DNA from: Chloroflexota bacterium
GTDB taxonomy: Bacteria; Chloroflexota; Anaerolineae; Caldilineales; Caldilineaceae
DNA: 6,529 nt
Assembly: GCA_003577365.1 (NCBI GenBank)
Contig: QEUY01000228.1
Span: 1 to 6,529 of the forward strand
Direction of reading: 5' to 3'
Positions 1 to 5,105 of the stretch are shown in pieces. The number at the start of each line of letters is the position of its first letter. Within the stretch, counting starts at the first letter, position 1. The translations under genes and the position numbers were made by a program. Under the pieces are notes generated by a model. That model made no database searches, was not told where the DNA came from, and saw nothing but the letters and a program-made list of their open reading frames with translations.

Positions 1-203
1 AGGTTGTCGCTGACCGGCTGGGTGCAGGACTGCACGACAAAGACGTCGCGCTCGCGCACGTTTTCCAGCACCTGGACAAAGAGGTTGTCGTTGGAAAAGC
101 GCGTGATGGTCAACTTGCTCAGGCCGATGCCCAGGCAGGCGCACATTTCCTCCGCCAGTGCAGGGTTTGAACTGCCGGCGAAGATCCTGAGTTGCTCGTT
201 CAT
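1..203 (-). CDS. prs: Ribose-phosphate pyrophosphokinase (PRPP synthetase), N-terminal part, 3' end outside window
   Basis: Only the first 67 complete codons are inside the window; the gene runs off the left edge. The enzyme family transfers pyrophosphate from ATP to ribose 5-phosphate, making PRPP for nucleotide, histidine and tryptophan synthesis in the cytoplasm. The visible start reads MNEQLRIFAGSSNPALAEEM, the usual opening beta strand and helix of the family (compare LKIFSGNANPELA). It is followed by RFSNDN at residues 35-40 and by NVRERDVFVVQS and PVSDNL at 48-59 and 63-68, matching the conserved VRGKDVFVVQS and PVNDNL blocks. The canonical ATP-contacting FSDGE is FSNDN here, so this is a divergent member. 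The ATG at 203 is supported by AAGGAG at 214-219, ten bases upstream, and by an extended -10 promoter at 248-256. It follows the oxidoreductase gene in the same direction after 133 nt and appears to have its own promoter. Family assignment is confident; whether the protein has ordinary Prs activity cannot be judged from this fragment. Confidence 0.88.
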   Translation of the reverse strand, partial: MNEQLRIFAGSSNPALAEEMCACLGIGLSKLTITRFSNDNLFVQVLENVRERDVFVVQSCTQPVSDN

Positions 204-213
204 TCCGAAGCGG

Positions 214-219
214 CTCCTT
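214..219 (-). promoter_or_regulatory. Ribosome binding site of prs
   Basis: On the minus strand this reads AAGGAG and lies ten bases before the ATG at 203. It fixes the start of the prs-type gene and is one of the two clearest Shine-Dalgarno sequences in the window. Confidence 0.75.
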
Positions 220-247
220 GGCGTGAGTAGCAAGCAAGAACACCGCG

Positions 248-256
248 ATTATAGCA
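248..256 (-). promoter_or_regulatory. Extended -10 promoter element for prs
   Basis: The minus strand reads TGCTATAAT: a perfect TATAAT at 248-253 preceded by the TGn extension. No good TTGACA-like box is found 16-18 bases further upstream, which is common for extended -10 promoters. Transcription would start near 241 and leave a leader of about 38 nt before the prs ATG. A GC-rich perfect palindrome abuts the element at 257-268, in the -15 to -35 spacer. The call rests on sequence match and position only. Confidence 0.6.
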
Positions 257-268
257 CGCCGCGCGGCG
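257..268. repeat. Perfect 12-bp GC palindrome in the prs promoter spacer
   Basis: The bases CGCCGCGCGGCG are self-complementary. The pairing extends outward as GCAC at 254-257 against GTGC at 270-273 if two bases bulge. The palindrome lies between the -10 element and the -35 position of the prs promoter, where a dimeric repressor or activator could bind. In this GC-rich DNA such a palindrome can also arise by chance, so the operator role is only a suggestion. The position makes it a poor terminator because no T-run follows it on either strand. Confidence 0.35.
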
Positions 269-317
269 AGTGCTTGTTCTTTATGGGTGCTGGATCGCGC
301 TATCGCCAGGTTCGAGA

Positions 318-350
318 GGTCTACGGCTAAAGCGGTCTAGCGGCTAAAGC
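318..350. repeat. Tandem duplication of 16-17 bp across the oxidoreductase stop codon
   Basis: Two adjacent near-identical units occupy 318-333 and 334-350, both starting GGTCTA and ending CGGCTAAAGC, and differing by one inserted G in the second. A 12-bp core, CGGCTAAAGCGG, recurs exactly at 324-335 and 341-352. The right-hand copy encodes the last codons of the oxidoreductase and its TAG (337-339). The left-hand copy lies just beyond the stop, so the duplication has not changed the protein unless the ancestral stop was elsewhere. Confidence 0.75.
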
Positions 351-1542
351 GGAAGATGGCGGCGTCGGGGTTGGGACGCCCCATGATGGCGTCGGCGATG
401 AGGCGAGCGGCGATCAGGCTGTAGGTGACGCCGTTGCCGCCATAGCCCAGGGCAAAATAGGCGTTGGGGAAGTCGCCGGTCTCGCCGATATAGGCCAGCC
501 CATCTTGGGTGGCCCCAAAGGTCCCGGCCCAGGCATAGGCCACGTCGAGCGGCGGCAGCGAGGGATAGAAGGCGGTGAACTGCTTGAGCAGTTGCTTGGT
601 CTTGCGCCCGATCAGGCGGTCGCGCGCCGTTGGGTTGCGGAACGGTTCATCCGCGCCGCCGGCGATGATGCGGTTGTCGAGCGTGGTACGCAGATAGAAG
701 TAGGGCCGCGCCGTCTCCCACAACAGATAGGACAGCCGCTCGATGATGCCGGGGTCCACCGGCTCACTCACCAGCGCATAGGTGGAGTGGAGGTCGGCGA
801 CCTTGTGGCGCAGATAGGCTCCGGACTCATAGCCGGTGGCAAAGACGATCTTGGCCGCGGTCACGCGGTGGCCGCTGCCGGTGGTCAGCCGCACGCCGCC
901 TGTGATCTGTTCGAAGCCGGTGACCTCGGTGCGGTCGTAGATGCGGACACCCTGGGCTTGGGCCTGGGTGAAGAGTGCATAGGTAAAGCGGTAGGGGTCG
1001 AGCCGCGCCCCCACCTGCGAGACGATGGCGGCCTCGGCTTGCAGCGCATAGTCGCGGCGCAGCGTCTCCGCCGTGACAAAGGCCACGTCCAGCCCCATGG
1101 CGTGCCGTGCGGCATATTCCTCTTGCAGACCTTCGACGTCCTCTTTGCGCCGGGTCACATAGACGCTGGGGGTCGGGCAAAAGCCGGTCTCTGCGCCCAG
1201 GCTGGCGGCGATGGCGCCGATGGCGGCAATGGCGTCTACGCCCAAGGCATAGGCGCGATGGGCGTGGTTGGGGCCGACGATCTGTTTGAGGTCGCGCAGT
1301 TCAGTGTCGATCTCATATTGCAGCAGGGCCGTGCTGGCGCTGGTGCTGCCCCAGGCCACATCGCGCTTGTCGAGTACGACGATCTGCAGCCCTTCGCGCT
1401 GCAGCGCATGGGTGATCAGCGCGCCGGTGATGCCCGCGCCGATGACGGCCACATCGCAGGTGAGGTCGGCGGCCAAAGCCGGGAAGGCCGCCAAGATGCC
1501 GTTCTTGAGCAGCCAGAAGGGGTGTCCGGAACGCAGGTCCAT
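337..1542 (-). CDS. FAD-dependent oxidoreductase, DAO (glycine oxidase-like) family, substrate unknown
   Basis: The protein is 401 residues, a normal length for a single-domain DAO-family flavoenzyme. The family oxidises amines or amino acids, or acts as a dehydrogenase, with non-covalent or covalent FAD. After a short N-terminal lead, residues 31-60 form the Rossmann beta-alpha-beta unit: VAVIGAGITG at 31-40 with the GxGxxG loop and an acidic Asp58 ending strand two. GSTSASTALLQYEID follows at 65-79 where the flavin-contacting segment of this family lies. Near the C-terminus, GYGGNG at 366-371 is the second FAD-binding glycine motif, and the chain ends about 30 residues later, so there is no C-terminal Rieske domain as in some relatives. 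No signal peptide or membrane segment is seen, so a cytoplasmic location is likely. The start at 1542 was chosen because homology begins there and it lies 2 nt after the stop of the EcsC-family gene; the open frame continues upstream to 2082, but that part reads as shadow. The close spacing suggests translational coupling, though no strong ribosome site is visible. The substrate cannot be inferred. Confidence 0.87.
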   Translation of the reverse strand: MDLRSGHPFWLLKNGILAAFPALAADLTCDVAVIGAGITGALITHALQREGLQIVVLDKRDVAWGSTSASTALLQYEIDTELRDLKQIVGPNHAHRAYALGVDAIAAIGAIAASLGAETGFCPTPSVYVTRRKEDVEGLQEEYAARHAMGLDVAFVTAETLRRDYALQAEAAIVSQVGARLDPYRFTYALFTQAQAQGVRIYDRTEVTGFEQITGGVRLTTGSGHRVTAAKIVFATGYESGAYLRHKVADLHSTYALVSEPVDPGIIERLSYLLWETARPYFYLRTTLDNRIIAGGADEPFRNPTARDRLIGRKTKQLLKQFTAFYPSLPPLDVAYAWAGTFGATQDGLAYIGETGDFPNAYFALGYGGNGVTYSLIAARLIADAIMGRPNPDAAIFRFSR

Positions 1543-1544
1543 CG

Positions 1545-2402
1545 CTAGGTCGAAAGCTGCTGATAAGCGGTCTGTACGGCGGCGGTGCCGTACTTTTTCT
1601 CCAGCCGCTTGACCACAAAATGGCCGCGCGCCATCTCCTGAAAGTGATTCATAAAGAGCACGTTGATGCCCGCGCCGGTGAGCGCCGAGACGACCGGGAT
1701 CGCCTTGGCCGCGGCCTGGGCCGAGATGTCCATGCTTAGGCGCGAGGCGACGGTGGCGGCCAGCCGGACGAGCGGCGGCGCGCCTTCGCGCACCAGCCCC
1801 TTTTCGGCAATATAGGCGGCGGCGTCGGAGACCGCTTTGGTCAGCGAGGCGCGCACCAGCCAATAGCCGCTCTCGGCGGCGTTGTCCTGCGGGGTGCGCC
1901 CGCCCAGCGCAAAGACCTCCAGACAGGCGAGCCGTACCGAAAGCTGCTCCAGGTCGTGGCCCTCGCTGCGCGCAATGTCGGCGATCGAGCGCAGGATCAG
2001 CGTCGTGGAGATGGGCAGCTCCACCGATAAGGCCCACAGCCCCAAGGCGCCGCCGACTGCGCCGGAGCCAGCGCTGAGCCACCTATGCATGGCATCGCGC
2101 GGCGGGGCGCTGCTGTTGTTCTGCAGCGATTTGACGGCCACGTCGGCGGCGCGCAGCAGCGCCGTCTGGGTGATGGCCTGGATGCGCCCGCTGAAGTTCT
2201 TGGGCAGCATCTTGAACCCGACCTCCAGCGGCTGGCCCAGCAACGAGGAGATTTCGGCGGTTAGGTTGGGCGACTCCAGCCGGCGCTTGGCGCGGCGCAG
2301 CGCCTCCAGGTCGGCAAGGTCCCACTGGGTCATGCCCGTCGCCATATCGGTCATCGTCGGTTGAACGCTCAAGGTTTGGTCTTTCAGACTCGTTTCTGTC
2401 AT
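1545..2402 (-). CDS. EcsC family protein
   Basis: The predicted protein is 285 residues from the ATG at 2402. The EcsC family is named after the third gene of the Bacillus ecsABC operon; its biochemical role is not established. The C-terminal half carries the family hallmark: AIPVVSALTGAGINVLF at 234-250, then NHFQEMARGHFVVKRLEKKYG at 252-272, in line with the typical IP-(V/L)-GA...N..F...HF...A..HF.V.RLE..YG pattern. A second glycine-rich hydrophobic stretch at 112-140 (GSGAVGGALGLWALSVELP onward) may associate with membrane, but neither segment is a clear transmembrane helix and there is no signal peptide. The start is uncertain: ATGs at 2402, 2414 and 2465 are in frame. A possible -10 box at 2443-2448 would exclude 2465. 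AGGG lies only 3 bases before 2402 and AGGA 13 bases before 2414, so neither is ideal. It is the first gene of a two-gene unit with the downstream FAD oxidoreductase. Family call is firm; function is unknown. Confidence 0.85.
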   Translation of the reverse strand: MTETSLKDQTLSVQPTMTDMATGMTQWDLADLEALRRAKRRLESPNLTAEISSLLGQPLEVGFKMLPKNFSGRIQAITQTALLRAADVAVKSLQNNSSAPPRDAMHRWLSAGSGAVGGALGLWALSVELPISTTLILRSIADIARSEGHDLEQLSVRLACLEVFALGGRTPQDNAAESGYWLVRASLTKAVSDAAAYIAEKGLVREGAPPLVRLAATVASRLSMDISAQAAAKAIPVVSALTGAGINVLFMNHFQEMARGHFVVKRLEKKYGTAAVQTAYQQLST

Positions 2403-2442
2403 CGTCCCTATCATCGTGCAGCATGTATCCTGCGCACACGCT

Positions 2443-2448
2443 ATCATA
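2443..2448 (-). promoter_or_regulatory. Possible -10 box upstream of the EcsC-family gene
   Basis: The minus strand reads TATGAT, one mismatch from TATAAT, in the 120-nt spacer between hypE and the EcsC-family gene. No convincing -35 box lies 16-18 bases upstream. If real, transcription would begin near 2436, leaving about 22-34 nt before the ATGs at 2414 or 2402, and the ecsC-oxidoreductase pair would be independent of the hyp operon. Weak evidence. Confidence 0.25.
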
Positions 2449-2522
2449 GCTGGGTTTGCTCGCAACCGATAGCGATAGGCTGTGCCGGTAGGGAGCAGGA
2501 TACGGGTGAAGATACAGCCGGT

Positions 2523-3596
2523 TCAACAGATGCGCGGCAGTTGTTCGCCGATCTGAAGATCGACCAGGCGCGTGCTGCCCAAGGGGGTGCGCGCCACCAC
2601 GCGGCCCGGATGGTCGGCGGTGACAGTGCCGATGCGCGCCGCCCGCTGGCCCAACGGGTGGCGGCGCATGGCGTCGAGCAGCGCATCGGCGGCGTGGGCG
2701 GGTACGATGGCGACCAGCTTGCCCTCGTTGGCAACATAGAGCGGGTCTAGCCCCAGCAGTTCGCAGGCGGCGCGCACGGGGCCGGAGACGGGGATGGCGG
2801 CTTCCTCCAGCGCCATGCCGGCCTGCGAGGCGTGGGCGATCTCGTTGAGGCTGGAGGCCAGCCCGCCGCGCGTGGGGTCGCGCAGGACGTGGATGTCGGG
2901 CGCCACGGCGAGCATTTGGGCAACCAGATCGGCCAGCGGCGCGCAGTCGCTTTCGATCACGGTCTCGAAGGTCAACCCTTCGCGCACGCTCATGATGGCG
3001 ATGCCATGCGTGCCGATCTCGCCGCTGACCAGGATGGCGTCGCCGGGCCGCGCCTGCGCCGGCCCGATCTGCACGCCGGCGGGGATAAGGCCGATGCCCG
3101 CGGTGTTGATGTAGACGCCGTCGCCATGGCCTCGATCCACCACCTTGGTATCGCCTGCCACCACCGAGACCCCGGCCTGCTGCGCCGCCGCGCCCATGTG
3201 CGCCACAATCTCAGCCAGGGTGGTCAACGGCAAGCCTTCTTCGAGGATAAACCCGGCGCTGAGATAGAGCGGCCGCGCGCCGCTCATCGCCAGGTCGTTG
3301 ACCGTGCCGTTGACGGCCAGGTTGCCGATCGAGCCGCCGGGGAAAAAGAGCGGGCGCACGACAAACGAGTCGGTGGTGAAGGCCAGCCGCCCGTCCGCCA
3401 AATCCAACACGGCGGCGTCACCCAAGTTGGCGAGCGTGGCGTTGGCGAAAGCGGGCATAAAGAGATGCTGCACCAGGTCGCCGGAGAGCTTGCCGCCGCC
3501 GCCGTGACCCATGACGATGTTCGGGTGGTTGCGCAGAGGCAGCGGGCAGCTCCAGTTGGCGAAGTCGACGGGTTCAGACATGGGGGCGTTAGGCAT
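2523..3596 (-). CDS. hypE: Hydrogenase maturation protein HypE (carbamoyl dehydratase)
   Basis: HypE accepts a carbamoyl group from HypF on its C-terminal cysteine and dehydrates it with ATP to a thiocyanate, the source of the two cyanide ligands of the [NiFe] site. The protein is 357 residues from 3596. Visible family motifs are GHGGGGK (30-36), TTDSFVV (74-80), GNLAVNGTVNDLAMSGA (91-107), GDTKVV (148-153), RDPTRGG (239-245) and ANEGK (289-293), covering the AIRS/PurM-like ATP-binding fold. The chain ends exactly in PRIC, so the acceptor Cys357 is intact. The ATG at 3596 overlaps the hypD stop by 8 nt; an in-frame ATG at 3581 lies 7 nt past that stop and gives 352 residues. Neither has a strong ribosome site, so coupling to hypD is likely and the choice between them is open. 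The open frame continues upstream to 3875 inside hypD but that part is shadow. It is the last visible hyp gene in the cluster. Confidence 0.96.
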   Translation of the reverse strand: MPNAPMSEPVDFANWSCPLPLRNHPNIVMGHGGGGKLSGDLVQHLFMPAFANATLANLGDAAVLDLADGRLAFTTDSFVVRPLFFPGGSIGNLAVNGTVNDLAMSGARPLYLSAGFILEEGLPLTTLAEIVAHMGAAAQQAGVSVVAGDTKVVDRGHGDGVYINTAGIGLIPAGVQIGPAQARPGDAILVSGEIGTHGIAIMSVREGLTFETVIESDCAPLADLVAQMLAVAPDIHVLRDPTRGGLASSLNEIAHASQAGMALEEAAIPVSGPVRAACELLGLDPLYVANEGKLVAIVPAHAADALLDAMRRHPLGQRAARIGTVTADHPGRVVARTPLGSTRLVDLQIGEQLPRIC

Positions 3597-4698
3597 GGTC
3601 CAGCGCGATCTCGGCGAAGCGGCCATAGCGGTAGTAGGCGGCGCAGGCCCCTTCGGAAGAGACCATGGTCGCGCCCAGCGGCGATTGTGGCGTACACTGT
3701 TTGCCAAAGGCGGGGCACTCATTGGGCTTGAGATGGCCCTGCAGCACATCGCCGCTGCGGCAGAGGACAGATTCGGCGGTGTGGATGTCGCCCACGTCGA
3801 AGCGCGCCTCGGCGTCGAAGGCACGATAGGCCGGGCGCAGCCGCCAGCCGCTGGCGGGGATCGTGCCGATGCCACGCCAGGTGCGGTCGGTCACTTCAAA
3901 GACCTCGGCCAGGATGGCCTGGGCGGGCCGGTTGCCCTCCAGCGTGACGGCGCGCGGGTAGGCATTGTCTACACCAACCTCGCCTGCCTCCAGCCGGCGC
4001 ACCGCCATGCGGATACCTTCAAGGATGTCGAGCGGCTCAAAGCCGGTGATGACGATGGGAACTCGGAATCGCTCGGCCAAGGGGCCGTACTGCCAGTAGC
4101 CCATGACGCTGCAAACATGGCCCGCAGCCAGAAATGCCTGTACCCGGTTGGAGGGCGAACTGAGGATGGCTTCGATGGCGGGCGGCACCAGAACATGCGA
4201 AACGAGCATCGAGAAGTTGGTCAGCCCTTGGCGGCTGGCCTGCACGACGGCCATGGCGTTGGCGGGCGCGGTGGTCTCAAAGCCGATGCCAAAGAAGACG
4301 ACCTGACGGTCGGGGTGCTGCCGCGCCAGCTTGAGCGCGTCGAGCGGCGAATAGACGATACGCACGTCGCCGCCTTCGCTCTTGACGCGGAAGAGGTCTT
4401 TGTCGCTGCCGGGCACACGCAGCATATCGCCAAACGAGCAGAAGATCACCTCTGGGCGGGCGGCGATCGCCAGCGCCTTGTCGATGATCTCCAGCGGTGT
4501 GACGCAGACGGGACAGCCAGGGCCGTGGATCAGTTCGATCGGGGCGGGCAGCAGTTGGTCGATGCCGTTGCGGATGATGGAATGGGTCTGCCCGCCGCAG
4601 ACTTCCATGATGGCCCAGGGGCGCGTGGTAATACGATGGATCTCGTCCAGCAGCCGCCGCGCCACGGCGGGGTCGCGAAATTCCTCCAGATATTTCAT
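3589..4698 (-). CDS. hypD: Hydrogenase maturation protein HypD (iron-sulfur scaffold)
   Basis: HypD forms a complex with HypC on which the Fe(CN)2CO group of [NiFe]-hydrogenase is assembled; it carries a [4Fe-4S] cluster and redox-active thiols. The 369-residue length is typical. MEVCGGQTH at 31-39 provides Cys34. GPGCPVC at 59-65 provides Cys62 and Cys65, the thiol pair near the iron-binding site. GFETTAP at 139-145 and AAGHVC at 191-196 are further conserved blocks. The C-terminal part holds four cysteines, Cys313, Cys328, Cys335 and Cys352, arranged as expected for cluster ligation. All key residues are therefore present. The ATG at 4698 overlaps the hypC stop as ATGA, a sign of translational coupling, and only a weak GGAG lies upstream, 14 bases away. 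The gene ends inside the start region of hypE. Confidence 0.97.
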   Translation of the reverse strand: MKYLEEFRDPAVARRLLDEIHRITTRPWAIMEVCGGQTHSIIRNGIDQLLPAPIELIHGPGCPVCVTPLEIIDKALAIAARPEVIFCSFGDMLRVPGSDKDLFRVKSEGGDVRIVYSPLDALKLARQHPDRQVVFFGIGFETTAPANAMAVVQASRQGLTNFSMLVSHVLVPPAIEAILSSPSNRVQAFLAAGHVCSVMGYWQYGPLAERFRVPIVITGFEPLDILEGIRMAVRRLEAGEVGVDNAYPRAVTLEGNRPAQAILAEVFEVTDRTWRGIGTIPASGWRLRPAYRAFDAEARFDVGDIHTAESVLCRSGDVLQGHLKPNECPAFGKQCTPQSPLGATMVSSEGACAAYYRYGRFAEIALDHA

Positions 4699-4952
4699 GC
4701 CGCTTTGTCCGGCTCCAGTTCTTCGTGCAAAACGCCCATCTGGTGGAAGAGCGCCAGCGTCTCTTGGGCGGAGGCCTCGTCTAGCTGCGTGATGGCAAAG
4801 CCGACATGGATGATCGTGTAGTCGCCCACCTGGGCTTCGGGCACATATTCCAGACAGGCTTCCTTGACGATGCCGCCGAAGTCGACGCGGCCCGTGCGGA
4901 CGCCGTCCTGTTCATAGATTTCGATGATCTTGCCAGGTACGCCAAGACACAT
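4695..4952 (-). CDS. hypC: Hydrogenase maturation chaperone HypC/HybG family
   Basis: HypC is the small chaperone that binds HypD and the hydrogenase large-subunit precursor and carries the iron group between them. The protein is 85 residues, the normal family size. It starts MCLGVPGK, so the essential Cys2 is exposed once Met is removed. VDFGG at 23-27 and VGDYTIIHVGFAI at 42-54 match the OB-like core, with His49 corresponding to the conserved histidine before VGFA. The ATG at 4952 is chosen over the in-frame ATG at 5012 because Cys2 must be N-terminal and because AGAGGAA at 4959-4965 forms a ribosome site at the right distance. The last bases overlap hypD by ATGA. A 153-nt gap separates it from hypF upstream. 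Confidence 0.96.
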   Translation of the reverse strand: MCLGVPGKIIEIYEQDGVRTGRVDFGGIVKEACLEYVPEAQVGDYTIIHVGFAITQLDEASAQETLALFHQMGVLHEELEPDKAA

Positions 4953-4958
4953 ATGCAA

Positions 4959-4965
4959 TTCCTCT
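4959..4965 (-). promoter_or_regulatory. Ribosome binding site of hypC
   Basis: The minus strand reads AGAGGAA six bases before the ATG at 4952. It decides the start in favour of the MCLGVPGK form and against the upstream in-frame ATG at 5012, which would bury the catalytic Cys2. It is the only strong ribosome site in the visible hyp cluster, consistent with hypD and hypE depending on coupling to hypC translation. Confidence 0.75.
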
Positions 4966-5077
4966 ATGCAAACACACCTGAAGATGTGCGCATCACCAAT
5001 ATTCGTATCCAAACCAGCGACACATTCACCGCAAAGACTGCCTCGATATCTTCTTAATATGCATTAGCCGCCGGTGT

Positions 5078-5093
5078 GCGCCACGAGTGGCGC
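5078..5093. other. Short hairpin just downstream of hypF
   Basis: The bases form a perfect six-pair stem (GCGCCA against TGGCGC) with a four-base loop; C-G closing of the loop gives a seventh pair with a two-base loop. It lies 12 bases after the hypF stop, in the hypF-hypC gap. No T-run follows it on the minus strand, so it is not a standard intrinsic terminator. It may stabilise the end of the hypF message or attenuate read-through, or be chance in GC-rich DNA. The rest of the gap (4966-5077) is AT-richer than the genes, with tracts such as AATATT and TTAATATGCATTA, but I find no clear -35/-10 pair there. Confidence 0.4.
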
Positions 5094-5105
5094 CGAAAAC
5101 CGCAC

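Noticed and set aside
4..330. Plus-strand open frame of 108 codons over the prs start and promoter
   Set aside because: It is antisense to prs and its promoter, with no recognisable domain and no ribosome site.
505..1548. Plus-strand open frame of 347 codons
   Set aside because: It lies antisense to the FAD oxidoreductase, which has clear family motifs. Its translation is Gly/Ala/Arg/His-rich with no recognisable domain. Long antisense frames are expected in GC-rich DNA.
1543..2082. N-terminal extension of the FAD oxidoreductase to a start at 2082
   Set aside because: The extra 180 residues overlap the EcsC-family gene in another frame and are Arg/Ala/Gly-rich without similarity. The conserved Rossmann motif begins about 30 residues after the ATG at 1542.
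2832..3731. Plus-strand open frame of 299 codons
   Set aside because: It is antisense to hypE; its composition (many His, Arg, Gly, Asp) is that of a shadow frame.
3597..3875. Longer HypE starting at 3875
   Set aside because: The extension lies wholly inside hypD and is Ser/Pro/Ala/Arg-rich with no HypE similarity; ATGs at 3596 and 3581 fit the family length.
3511..4821. Plus-strand open frame of 436 codons
   Set aside because: It is antisense to hypD and the ends of hypC and hypE, whose cysteine motifs prove the minus strand is coding. The translation is low in hydrophobic order and resembles no family I know.
4953..5012. Longer HypC starting at 5012
   Set aside because: It would add 20 residues before MCLGVPGK and bury the essential Cys2; the ribosome site at 4959-4965 supports the start at 4952.
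5078..5093. Intrinsic terminator after hypF
   Set aside because: The hairpin is real, but no T-run follows it on the minus strand, so it is listed only as a hairpin.
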